Shown here: positions 24,213 through 32,081 of the stretch, piece after piece
Numbering within the stretch: the first letter of the stretch is position 1
Layout: each line of letters begins with the position of its first letter
Source of the DNA: Halpernia sp048269545
Lineage (GTDB): Bacteria > Bacteroidota > Bacteroidia > Flavobacteriales > Weeksellaceae
NCBI RefSeq assembly: GCF_048269545.1
Contig: NZ_JBLXIJ010000002.1
Span: forward strand, 62,001-126,000
Direction of reading: 5' to 3'
Length of the DNA stretch: 64,000 nucleotides
Position numbers and translations under genes: made by a program
The notes under the pieces: generated by a model
Told to the model about the DNA's origin: nothing
Databases searched by the model: none
Seen by the model: the letters and a program-made list of their open reading frames with translations, nothing else

Positions 24213-24698
24213 ATGAATTCACATACAGAAAATAAAAAAGAAAATCACAATCCATATCCAAAGTTTTTACTGATGCTTGCTGCGTCTTTTATCATAATGT
24301 ACGTTGTGATGTATTTAAATACTTATGAATTAGACCACGTTTATTTTAGTCTTACCAGATTTTATATGACTTGTTTAATGATTGCGTGTATGGCAATTTT
24401 AATGTTGGTTTTTATGCTAAAAATGTATCAAAATAAAACAAAAAATTCAGCCATAATAATAGGAAGTTTATTACTTTTTTTTGGTTCACTTTATTTGGTT
24501 CGAGAGCAAAAACCAATTGGTGATGTACTTTGGATGAAAGCGATGATTCCGCATCATTCCATTGCAATTTTAACAAGTGAAAGAGCCGATATAAAAGATC
24601 CCGAAGTTAAAAAATTAGCAAATAGTATTATTACAGCACAGAAAAGAGAAATTCTTGAAATGAAAGCAATGATTAAAAGACTTGAAAATGAGAAATAA
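24213..24698 (+). CDS. DUF305 membrane protein
   Basis: 161 residues: polar N-terminus, three membrane helices (about 17-37, 46-70, 78-95) and a C-terminal DUF305-type helical hairpin with WMKAMIPHHSIAILTSERA and QKREILEMKAMIKRL. The MxxHH pattern in DUF305 is associated with copper-handling proteins. It is much shorter than two-repeat DUF305 proteins and membrane-anchored. Its last 11 nt overlap the oxidase gene in another frame, indicating translational coupling. Confidence 0.82.
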   Translation: MNSHTENKKENHNPYPKFLLMLAASFIIMYVVMYLNTYELDHVYFSLTRFYMTCLMIACMAILMLVFMLKMYQNKTKNSAIIIGSLLLFFGSLYLVREQKPIGDVLWMKAMIPHHSIAILTSERADIKDPEVKKLANSIITAQKREILEMKAMIKRLENEK

Positions 24699-27018
24699 AA
24701 ATATTATAAAATTAGCTTTTGCTTTAATTATATTTATTTTTGCTAAAGGTTTTTCTCAAAATATGGATATGAAAATGTCCAAAAAAACAGTGGCGAAAAG
24801 CGAAAATAACGGTGAAATTTCTTTCGGTGGAAAAACCGTTCGCTATGATTTATATGTAAAAGATACTTTGGTAAATTTTACAGGAAAACCAGCGAGAGCA
24901 ATTGCGATTAATGGAAAGTTGCAAGCGCCGACTTTATATTTCACAGAAGGCGATACGGCGGAGATTTATTTGCATAATCAACTCAAAGAAAACACAGGTC
25001 TTCATTGGCACGGAGTGATTTTACCTAATGAAATGGACGGCGTTCCTTATCTCACAACCAAAGAAGTGAAACCCGGTGAAACGCATTTGTATAAATTCAG
25101 AGTTTCACAAAACGGCACTTATTGGTATCATTCTCACGAAGGAACGCAGGAACAAATTGGGATGAATGGTATTTTGGTTTTTAAGAAAAGAGAAAATCAA
25201 AATGAGAAACAATTTGCTGCAGATATCCCTGTGCTTTTAGGAGAGTGGACAGATGAAAATCCTAAAGAAATTATGCGAAGATTGCACATGGACGAAACCG
25301 ATTGGTACGCTATAAAAAAAGGCGCTGTTCAAAGTTATTCTGAAGCAATAAATTCTGGAAATTTCGGTACAAAACTTCTCAATGAATGGAAACGAATGGA
25401 AGCGATGGATGTAAGTGATGTTTATTATAATAATTTTTTAATAAATGGCAAAGTTTCTTCTGACTATTCAAATTTAAAAGCAGGTGATAAAGTTCATTTG
25501 AGAGTTGTAAACGGTGGTTCTTCGTCTTATTTTTGGTTAAATTTTGGTGGAGGAAAAATCACAATTATTGGAAATGATGGAAATGAAGTTCAACCGGTAG
25601 AAGTGGACCGATTAATTGTCGGCGTTTCTGAAACTTATGATATTGAAGTCACAATTCCTGAAAATAAAAGTTTTGAATTCCGATCTACATCAGAAGACAG
25701 ACAAGGTTTTGCATCGCTTTGGTTGGGTTCTGGAGAAAAAATTAGCGCGCCAAATTTGCCTAAATTAAATTTTTTTGAAGGAATGAAAATGATGAATGGA
25801 ATGATGAAAATGAACGGCGATATGAAACCGATGAACATGAAAATGGGAAATCAAATGATGGATATGAATGAAGTAATGTATCCCGAAATTCCTGAAAGCG
25901 AGAAAAAGGCAACAATGGAACATATGCAAGAAATGATGGGCGGAAAATCTATGAAAATGGATGAAATGAATCACGACAATCATCAAATGTCTGAAATGAA
26001 AATGGATGATAAAAATCCAATTGTAAGATTAAATTACAACATGTTAAAATCAACAGAAAAAACCATTTTACCACAAGGTAATGTTAAAGAATTGCATTTC
26101 ACTTTAGAAGGAAATATGAGAAATTATCTTTGGACTTTGGATAATAAAACCGTTGCAGAATCTGATAAAATTTTAATAAAAAAGGGACAAGTTGTAAGAA
26201 TTGTGATGTATAATAATTCTATGATGCGCCATCCGATGCATCTTCACGGTCATGATTTTAGACTCATAAATTCCAAAGGAGATTATGCGCCGCTGAAAAC
26301 TGTTTTAGATATGATGCCGATGGAAACCAATACCATAGAATTTGCCGCAAACCAAGATGGAGATTGGTTTTTTCACTGTCATATTTTGTATCACATGATG
26401 ACCGGAATGGGACGCGTTTTTTCTTATGAAAATTCAGCACCAAATCCGCAAATTCCAGATAAAGAAGCATCTTATACAAAGTTTTTAAAAACTAATAGTA
26501 TGATCAGTACAAAAGCAATGCTTGATGTTTCTTCTAACAAATTACATTTTGAAAATATGACGATGATTGGATCACGTTGGATGAATGTGAATGAATTTCA
26601 TTCTAATTACAATTTCAATCATTATGAAGGCACTGTAAAAGTCGGGCGGTTCTTAGGAAAATATCAATGGGCAATGCCGTATGTTGGTTTTAGAACTAAT
26701 AAAACCCATGAAATGTCCAAAACTTGGTTCGAACAAAATGTGATGCCAAAAAATCAAAATGTAGCAATTATTGGTATGAAATACATTCTTCCAATGTTAA
26801 TTATTGCAGATGCAAATGTGGATCAAAATGGAAAAGTTCGTTTAGAATTAAGCAGAGAAGGAATTCGTATTTCTCCAAGAATTAGAGGAAATTTTGCAGT
26901 AAATTCTGATAAAGAATTTGATTTTGGATTAAAATATGTTTTGCAAAAATGGCTTTCAGTTTCTTCCAATTATGATAGTGAATTTGGATTTGGTGCAGGT
27001 TTGACTTTTATGTATTAG
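24688..27018 (+). CDS. CopA-type multicopper oxidase fused to a CopB-like beta-barrel domain
   Basis: 776 residues from the ATG at 24688 (a TTG two codons earlier is less likely). Signal peptide up to about residue 24. Three cupredoxin domains bear the copper ligands: H106-W-H108, H148-S-H150, H515-P-M-H518-L-H520-G-H522 and H563-C564-H565-I-L-Y-H569..M574 (type 1 Met axial). A Met/His-rich insert (about 366-441, e.g. MKMMNGMMKMNGDMKPMNMK) resembles the CopA/CueO copper-sensing loop. Residues about 605-776 look like alternating beta strands ending in FGAGLTFMY, similar to outer-membrane CopB. It probably oxidises Cu(I) at the outer membrane. It is the last gene of the cluster. Confidence 0.88.
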   Translation: MRNKNIIKLAFALIIFIFAKGFSQNMDMKMSKKTVAKSENNGEISFGGKTVRYDLYVKDTLVNFTGKPARAIAINGKLQAPTLYFTEGDTAEIYLHNQLKENTGLHWHGVILPNEMDGVPYLTTKEVKPGETHLYKFRVSQNGTYWYHSHEGTQEQIGMNGILVFKKRENQNEKQFAADIPVLLGEWTDENPKEIMRRLHMDETDWYAIKKGAVQSYSEAINSGNFGTKLLNEWKRMEAMDVSDVYYNNFLINGKVSSDYSNLKAGDKVHLRVVNGGSSSYFWLNFGGGKITIIGNDGNEVQPVEVDRLIVGVSETYDIEVTIPENKSFEFRSTSEDRQGFASLWLGSGEKISAPNLPKLNFFEGMKMMNGMMKMNGDMKPMNMKMGNQMMDMNEVMYPEIPESEKKATMEHMQEMMGGKSMKMDEMNHDNHQMSEMKMDDKNPIVRLNYNMLKSTEKTILPQGNVKELHFTLEGNMRNYLWTLDNKTVAESDKILIKKGQVVRIVMYNNSMMRHPMHLHGHDFRLINSKGDYAPLKTVLDMMPMETNTIEFAANQDGDWFFHCHILYHMMTGMGRVFSYENSAPNPQIPDKEASYTKFLKTNSMISTKAMLDVSSNKLHFENMTMIGSRWMNVNEFHSNYNFNHYEGTVKVGRFLGKYQWAMPYVGFRTNKTHEMSKTWFEQNVMPKNQNVAIIGMKYILPMLIIADANVDQNGKVRLELSREGIRISPRIRGNFAVNSDKEFDFGLKYVLQKWLSVSSNYDSEFGFGAGLTFMY

Positions 27019-27042
27019 AAATAATAGATAATTTAGAATTAA

Positions 27043-27074
27043 AAAATCCTCTTAATAAAATTTAAGAGGATTTT
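27043..27074. terminator. Bidirectional terminator between the copper oxidase and rpoD
   Basis: A perfect 13-bp stem AAAATCCTCTTAA / TTAAGAGGATTTT (27043-27055 and 27062-27074) with a 6-nt loop. T/A runs on both sides allow function in both directions. Confidence 0.9.
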
Positions 27075-27095
27075 ATTTAATTAAATATTGGAAAT

Positions 27096-27962
27096 TTATT
27101 TACCCAAATAAGATTTCAAAATCTTACTTCTGGTATTGTGTTTCAAACGTTTGATCGCTTTTTCTTTAATCTGACGAACGCGTTCTCTTGTAAGATCAAA
27201 AGTTTCACCAATTTCTTCCAAAGTCATCGGATGTTTTCCATTTAAACCAAAATAAAGACGAACCAAATCTGCTTCTCTCGGCGTTAAAGTTTGCAAAGCT
27301 CTTTCAATTTCAATTTGTAGAGATTCCAACATTAAATCTTTATCTGGACTTGGAGATTCTCCAGAACGTAAAACGTCATACAAATTCGAATCTTCTCCTT
27401 CAACTAACGGCGCATCCATCGATAAATGACGCCCAGAATTTTTCATTGATTCTTTAATATCTTCTTCGCTCATATCCAAAACTTCCGCCAATTCTTCCGG
27501 AGAAGGTGGTCTTTCATTTTGTTGTTCTAAATGCGCATAAGCTTTGTTGATTTTATTTATCGAACCAATTTTATTTAAAGGCAAACGTACAATTCTAGAT
27601 TGTTCCGCTAAAGCTTGTAAAATTGATTGGCGAATCCACCAAACTGCGTAAGAAATAAATTTAAAACCTCTGGTTTCATCATATCTTTTTGCAGCTTTCA
27701 TCAAACCTAAATTTCCTTCATTAATTAAATCGGGAAGAGAAAGTCCTTGGTTTTGATATTGTTTAGAAACTGAAACTACGAAACGAAGATTGGCTTTTAT
27801 TAATTTATTTAAGGCGATTGTGTCTCCTGCTCGAATTTTTTGTGCTAAATTAACTTCTTCATCAGCTGTGATTAAATCTACTTTACCGATTTCTTGTAAA
27901 TATTTGTCTAATGACGCGGTTTCTCTATTAGTAACCTGCTTCGTAATTTTTAATTGTCTCAT
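27096..27962 (-). CDS. rpoD: Primary RNA polymerase sigma factor, short Bacteroidota type
   Basis: 288 residues. It starts MRQLKITKQVTNRE, the conserved Bacteroidota primary-sigma N-terminus, and lacks region 1.1. Region 1.2 (LDKYLQEIGKVDLIT), region 2 (NLRFVVSVSKQYQNQGLSL, DLINEGNLGLMKAAKRYDE, FKFISYAVWWIRQSI), region 3 and region 4 (TLTPREADLVRLYFGL, MTLEEIGETFDLTRERVRQIKEKAI) are all present. It directs transcription from TTG/TAnnTTTG promoters, which agrees with the boxes seen across this window. A single gene. Confidence 0.96.
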   Translation of the reverse strand: MRQLKITKQVTNRETASLDKYLQEIGKVDLITADEEVNLAQKIRAGDTIALNKLIKANLRFVVSVSKQYQNQGLSLPDLINEGNLGLMKAAKRYDETRGFKFISYAVWWIRQSILQALAEQSRIVRLPLNKIGSINKINKAYAHLEQQNERPPSPEELAEVLDMSEEDIKESMKNSGRHLSMDAPLVEGEDSNLYDVLRSGESPSPDKDLMLESLQIEIERALQTLTPREADLVRLYFGLNGKHPMTLEEIGETFDLTRERVRQIKEKAIKRLKHNTRSKILKSYLGK

Positions 27963-28172
27963 TTTATAAGTCTCATTTTTTTTGAGTACTAAATGATTAT
28001 ACGTTTCAATATATAAAAAGGTTACAAAGATTTTAATATTTTGTGAAAAAGGTTAAATGAAGAGGCGCAAGATTTAACATAAACACTTTTGATATGCACA
28101 AAGGAAATAGTAATTAAAAATCTTATAAGAAGTTCATTTCAAAATTTCATTCAATAAAAAAGAATAATAATG

Positions 28173-28224
28173 CAATATTAACTTTGCAACTTAAATATTT
28201 TCAAAGAAAAATTACGCCTTTGCG
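28173..28224 (-). repeat. Dispersed intergenic repeat, copy A
   Basis: Read on the minus strand it begins CGCAAAGGCGTAATTTTTC and continues through CTTTGAAAATATTTAAG to CAAAGTTAATATTG. It matches the plus-strand sequence at 31818-31874 nearly base for base, apart from a few substitutions and a short gap. Both copies lie between genes. Confidence 0.7.
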
Positions 28225-28255
28225 ATAAACAAATAGATTTTTCTAAAAATTAAAT

Positions 28256-28263
28256 TATATTTG
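28256..28263 (+). promoter_or_regulatory. -7 element (TATATTTG) five bases before the nuclease ATG
   Basis: TATATTTG ends only 5 nt before the ATG at 28269. In Bacteroidota transcription starts about 5-7 nt after this box, so the mRNA would begin at or next to the start codon (leaderless). Confidence 0.55.
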
Positions 28264-28268
28264 TAGTT

Positions 28269-28874
28269 ATGGATTATAAAAAATTAATCATCAGAGGAAT
28301 TTCTTACAGCCAAACACAATCTGGTGCTTATGCGCTGCTGTTGGAACATGAAGAAACTGCCGTTAAATTACCGGTTGTAATTGGAAATTTTGAAGCGCAA
28401 TCAATTTCATTAGGTTTAGAAAAAGACATTCATCCACCGAGACCATTAACACACGATTTATTTTCAAAATTTATAAAATCTTCTGGTTATACTTTAAATT
28501 CAGTTATAATTTATCAAATTATTGACGGTGTATTTTTTTCAAATCTAAATTTTAAATGTTTAGCGACAGAAGAAGAGTTGATTTTAGATGCAAGAACTTC
28601 CGATGCTGTTGCAATGGCGGTTCGTTTTGAAGCGCCAATTTACACAACAGAACAAGTATTAAGCGAAGCTGGAATTCTTTTAGAACTCGATATTCCACCC
28701 GTTGTAAAAGAAGCATTCTCAGATTTAGAAAGTGAAAGCCAAAGTGGTTCTCTAAGAAATTTAAGTTCTGAAAATTTACAAAATCTATTAGAAACTGCAG
28801 TTAAAGATGAAGATTTTGATGCTGCATTAGAAATTCAGCAAGAAATAAAAAGACGTAATAAAAAAATAGACTAA
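28269..28874 (+). CDS. Bifunctional nuclease family protein (DUF151 + UVR)
   Basis: 201 residues: a BFN/DUF151 domain (about 1-140; GISYSQTQSGAYALLLEHEE, LPVVIGNFEAQSISLGLE, RPLTHDLF, LDARTSDAVAMAVRFEAPIY) and a C-terminal UVR helical hairpin (LQNLLETAVKDEDFDAALEI..). Plant and Thermotoga relatives have reported DNase/RNase activity; the bacterial role is unclear. It is followed after 4 nt by the nucleoside permease, so the pair may link nucleic-acid breakdown and nucleoside uptake (inference). The mRNA is predicted leaderless. Confidence 0.87.
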   Translation: MDYKKLIIRGISYSQTQSGAYALLLEHEETAVKLPVVIGNFEAQSISLGLEKDIHPPRPLTHDLFSKFIKSSGYTLNSVIIYQIIDGVFFSNLNFKCLATEEELILDARTSDAVAMAVRFEAPIYTTEQVLSEAGILLELDIPPVVKEAFSDLESESQSGSLRNLSSENLQNLLETAVKDEDFDAALEIQQEIKRRNKKID

Positions 28875-28878
28875 AACT

Positions 28879-30138
28879 ATGAACATTAAATTTAAACTTA
28901 CTATTATAAGTTTCTTGCAATTTTTTGTATGGGGAGCTTGGCTGATTACAATTGGCGTTTATTGGTTTGGAACCAAACAATGGAGCGGTGAAGATTTTGG
29001 AAAAGTATTTGCAACTTTAGGTATTGCTTCTATAATAATGCCCGCTCTTACTGGGATTATTGCAGATCGATGGATAAATGCAGAGAAATTATACGGTATT
29101 TTACATATTTGTTATGGTATAACTTTGCTCTTTTTACCAAATATTGTTTCTCCAGAAAATTTCTTTTATGTGATGCTTGTTGCAATGATTTTTTATATGC
29201 CGACAATTTCACTTTCTAATTCAATCGCGTATTACATTTTAAAAAATAATAATTATGATGTAGTGAAAGTTTTTCCTCCAATTAGAGTTTGGGGAACAAT
29301 CGGTTTTATAGTTGCGATGTGGATTACGAATTTAACAGGTAACAAAGCTTCGGGAAATCAATTTTATATTGCAGCTGCAATTGCATTTTTTCTCGGGATT
29401 TATGCTTTCACTTTGCCAAAATGTCCACCACAGAATTTAATTCCAAAAGATGCTTCGTTATCAGAAAAGTTAGGTTTAAATGCATTTTCTCTTTTTAAAG
29501 ATTATAAAATGGCACTTTTCTTTTTTTTCTCAATGTTTCTTGGCGCAGCTTTACAATTAACCAATATGTATGGTGATACTTTTTTATCAGATTTTGGAAA
29601 AATCCCCGCTTATGCAGATAGTTTTGTAGTAACAAGATCTACAATAATAATGTCCATTTCACAGATTTCTGAGACTTTATTTATTCTTGCAATTCCTTTT
29701 TTCTTAATTAAATTTGGAATAAAAAAAGTAATGTTAATTTCAATGTTTGCATGGGTTTTAAGATTTGGTTTTTTCGCATATGGAGAACCACAAGGAGGAG
29801 GTTTAGTTCTAATAATTTTATCTTGTGTTGTTTACGGAATGGCATTTGATTTTTTCAATATTTCGGGTTCACTTTTTGTAGAAACAACTACCGATTATAA
29901 AATTCGTTCTTCTGCGCAAGGTTTATTTATGATGATGACAAACGGATTTGGAGCAATTATGGGAAGCTTATTAAGTGGATATTTAATTACAGAATATTTC
30001 ACCTTACCAAATGGCGATAAAATGTGGCACGAAATATGGCTTACTTTCGCAGGTTATGCTTTTGTAATTGCCATTTTATTTGCAATAATGTTTAAACACA
30101 AACACAATCCAGAGTTAATAGAAAATATAACACATTAA
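28879..30138 (+). CDS. Nucleoside permease, NHS family of MFS
   Basis: 419 residues with twelve hydrophobic segments, starting KFKLTIISFLQFFVWGAWLITIGVYW as in NupG/XapB-type nucleoside:H+ symporters. Motifs IMPALTGIIADRWINAEKLYG and PPIRVWGTIGFIVAMW are conserved in this family. The final helix is followed by a short basic tail. It lies 4 nt after the bifunctional nuclease and ends in a strong terminator. Substrate is inferred from family. Confidence 0.87.
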   Translation: MNIKFKLTIISFLQFFVWGAWLITIGVYWFGTKQWSGEDFGKVFATLGIASIIMPALTGIIADRWINAEKLYGILHICYGITLLFLPNIVSPENFFYVMLVAMIFYMPTISLSNSIAYYILKNNNYDVVKVFPPIRVWGTIGFIVAMWITNLTGNKASGNQFYIAAAIAFFLGIYAFTLPKCPPQNLIPKDASLSEKLGLNAFSLFKDYKMALFFFFSMFLGAALQLTNMYGDTFLSDFGKIPAYADSFVVTRSTIIMSISQISETLFILAIPFFLIKFGIKKVMLISMFAWVLRFGFFAYGEPQGGGLVLIILSCVVYGMAFDFFNISGSLFVETTTDYKIRSSAQGLFMMMTNGFGAIMGSLLSGYLITEYFTLPNGDKMWHEIWLTFAGYAFVIAILFAIMFKHKHNPELIENITH

Positions 30139-30159
30139 AAATTTTTAAATAAATATTTT

Positions 30160-30190
30160 AAAACACATTTTTATAAAATGTGTTTTTTTT
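30160..30190 (+). terminator. Terminator after the nucleoside permease
   Basis: AAAACACATTTT / AAAATGTGTTTT (30160-30171 and 30175-30186) followed by T's. An apparent upstream start for the next gene lies inside this hairpin, which argues against it. Confidence 0.88.
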
Positions 30191-30215
30191 GTACTTTGGC
30201 GAAAGAGATTTTAAA

Positions 30216-30608
30216 ATGAAAATTAGTCAGTTTATCGCTTTGTTTTTGGTTGTAGCAGGAAGTTTTCTTCCTTTAGTGCACATTCCAATTATCGGCAATT
30301 GGAATTATTTTAAAATAGATTCTAATATTGCGTACTCAGTTTGGGGATTTTCTTTGCTTGCTTTTTTAGGAATAGTTTTTGACAAAATAAATTTAGTACG
30401 CGTTGCAGCCATAATTCTACTTGTTTTATTTGTATTTACAATTATCGCTATAAAATTTAAATCTCTAGATTATTTTAGCTTTTTACCATTTAAATCTTGG
30501 CAAGAATCTTTTGCAGGAATTGTAAAATTGAGTTGGGGCTGGTTTTTAGAATTCGCAGGTGCAATTTTGTTATTGGTTTTAAAAGAACGAAAATTAAAAA
30601 TAAAATAA
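30216..30608 (+). CDS. Four-helix membrane protein of unknown function
   Basis: 130 residues from the ATG at 30216 (MKISQFIALFLVVAGSFLP); the longer frame begins within a terminator. Four hydrophobic segments (about 5-22, 37-57, 63-80, 105-125) with short loops and a very basic end (KERKLKIK). I do not recognise the family. It sits 12 nt before the thiolase gene and is probably co-transcribed. No motif points to a function. Confidence 0.7.
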   Translation: MKISQFIALFLVVAGSFLPLVHIPIIGNWNYFKIDSNIAYSVWGFSLLAFLGIVFDKINLVRVAAIILLVLFVFTIIAIKFKSLDYFSFLPFKSWQESFAGIVKLSWGWFLEFAGAILLLVLKERKLKIK

Positions 30609-30620
30609 ATTAATATAAAA

Positions 30621-31799
30621 ATGAAAGAGGTATTTATTGTTTCTGCAGTTAGAACTCCAATTGGAAGCTTTTTAGGAAGTTTATCTGGAATTCCTGCTAC
30701 AGAATTAGGTTCAATCGCCATAAAAGGCGCTTTAGATAAAATAAATTTAAATCCAGAAGAAGTTCAGGAAGTTTATATAGGAAATGTTTTGCAAGCAAAT
30801 GTTGGACAAGCTCCTGCGAGACAAGCTGCACTTGGTGCAAATTTAAAAAATTCTACGCCTTCTACAACAATTAATAAAGTTTGCGCTTCAGGTATGAAAG
30901 CAGTAATGTTAGCTGCTCAATCCATAAAATGTGGCGACGCAGAAATTATTGTTGCTGGTGGAATGGAAAATATGTCTAGAACACCGCATTATTTAGAAGG
31001 CAGAAATGGACAAAAATTAGGTGATATTAAATTAATTGATGGAATTGTAAAAGATGGATTAACTGATGTTTATAATAAACAACACATGGGAAGTTGTGCA
31101 GAAATGTGTGCAAAAGAATATCATTTTTCTCGTGAAGATCAAGATCAGTTTGCAATCGAATCTTACAAACGTGTTGCAAAAGCTTCAGAAAATGGAAAAT
31201 TTAAAGATGAAATTGTTTCTGTAGAAATTCCACAAAGAAAAGGTGATCCCATTATTTTTAGTGAAGATGAAGAATTTAAAAAAGTAAATTTTGAAAAGAT
31301 GCCTTCGTTGAAACCTGTTTTCCAAAAAGAAAATGGAACAATTACGGCTGCAAATGCTTCACCAATAAATGATGGTGCTTCTGTATTGGTTTTAATGTCT
31401 AAAGAAAAAATGGAAGAATTAAATTTAAAACCACTAGCAAAAATAATTTCTTACGCAGATGCTGCACAAGAACCAGAGTTTTTTACAACTGCACCTTCAA
31501 AAGCACTTCCAAAAGCTTTAGCAAAAGCAAATTTAGAAATTTCCGATGTTGATTTTTTTGAACTTAATGAAGCGTTTTCTGTTGTTGGTTTGGCAAATAT
31601 CAAAATTTTAGGATTAGACCCCGCAAAAGTAAATGTGAACGGCGGCGCAGTTGCACTCGGACATCCACTTGGAAATTCTGGCTCAAGAATTTTAGTTACT
31701 TTGATTAATGTGTTAAAACAAAATAACGGAAAAATTGGCGCAGCTGCAATTTGCAATGGAGGAGGAGGCGCTTCTGCAATGGTAATTGAGTTGTGTTAA
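30621..31799 (+). CDS. Acetyl-CoA C-acetyltransferase (thiolase)
   Basis: 392 residues. Catalytic C88 in NKVCASGMKA, His in NGGAVALGHPLGNSG and the second Cys in AICNGGGGASAMVIE define a thiolase. N-terminal VSAVRTPIGSFLGSL and the pattern GGMENMSRTPHYLE favour the biosynthetic acetoacetyl-CoA class (AtoB-like). It condenses two acetyl-CoA, the first step towards HMG-CoA and mevalonate; a mevalonate kinase lies 3 kb downstream. A degradative role cannot be excluded. It is followed by a 282-bp repeat-filled gap. Confidence 0.92.
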   Translation: MKEVFIVSAVRTPIGSFLGSLSGIPATELGSIAIKGALDKINLNPEEVQEVYIGNVLQANVGQAPARQAALGANLKNSTPSTTINKVCASGMKAVMLAAQSIKCGDAEIIVAGGMENMSRTPHYLEGRNGQKLGDIKLIDGIVKDGLTDVYNKQHMGSCAEMCAKEYHFSREDQDQFAIESYKRVAKASENGKFKDEIVSVEIPQRKGDPIIFSEDEEFKKVNFEKMPSLKPVFQKENGTITAANASPINDGASVLVLMSKEKMEELNLKPLAKIISYADAAQEPEFFTTAPSKALPKALAKANLEISDVDFFELNEAFSVVGLANIKILGLDPAKVNVNGGAVALGHPLGNSGSRILVTLINVLKQNNGKIGAAAICNGGGGASAMVIELC

Positions 31800-31817
31800 T
31801 TACTGTGAGAATTTAAA

Positions 31818-31982
31818 CGCAAAGGCATAAATTCATTTTCTTTGAAAATATTTAAGGCGCAAAGTAAATATTGGTCTTTAAAGTCTTTTGAAATATTCCG
31901 AATTTGAATCCGCATAATTTTCCAATATTTACCTTGCGTTTTAATCTAAAGTTTTTTTATAAATTTTTGTGTCTTTGCGTTA
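31818..31982. repeat. Dispersed intergenic repeat, copy B, as a large imperfect inverted repeat
   Basis: The left arm 31818-31874 (CGCAAAGGCATAAATTC..AAGTAAATATTGG) recurs inverted at 31922-31982 (CCAATATTTACCTTGCG..TCTTTGCGTTA) around a 47-nt spacer, and again at 28173-28224. The outer CGCAAAG and inner TAAATATTGG blocks are best conserved. It fills the gap between the thiolase and the MFS gene. Confidence 0.72.
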
Positions 31983-32008
31983 AACCAAAGCAAACTTTTA
32001 ACAAATTT

Positions 32009-32055
32009 AAATCAGAATTCAAACAAATCTTATATATTTGTCTGAATTCTGATTT
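32009..32055 (+). promoter_or_regulatory. 20-bp inverted repeat straddling the -7 box of the MFS gene
   Basis: AAATCAGAATTCAAACAAAT (32009-32028) and its near-exact reverse complement (32036-32055, one mismatch) are separated by 7 nt. The -7 box TATATTTG (32033-32040) lies across the spacer and right arm. The layout is that of an operator on a promoter, or of a 5' hairpin. The gene starts 26 nt after the repeat. Confidence 0.6.
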
Positions 32056-32081
32056 ATTGATTTAAAAAATAAACTAAACCA

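Larger units (their letters stand above)
27963..28268. other. 306-bp intergenic region between divergent rpoD and bifunctional nuclease
   Basis: No plausible gene. The right part holds a dispersed repeat copy (28173-28224) and the promoter of the nuclease gene; the left part holds the rpoD upstream region and GGCGCAAGATTT (about 28053), a partial inverted counterpart of the repeat. No tRNA-like or GC-rich structure is visible. Confidence 0.7.

Noticed and set aside
25765..25986. Minus-strand open frame rich in His (HFHHSIHHFH)
   Set aside because: It is the antisense shadow of the Met-rich loop of the copper oxidase; ATG codons read as CAT (His) on the other strand. No start context or promoter.
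27963..28268. tRNA or small RNA gene in the largest intergenic gap
   Set aside because: No GC-rich cloverleaf or conserved RNA is visible; the gap is AT-rich and holds a dispersed repeat and promoters.
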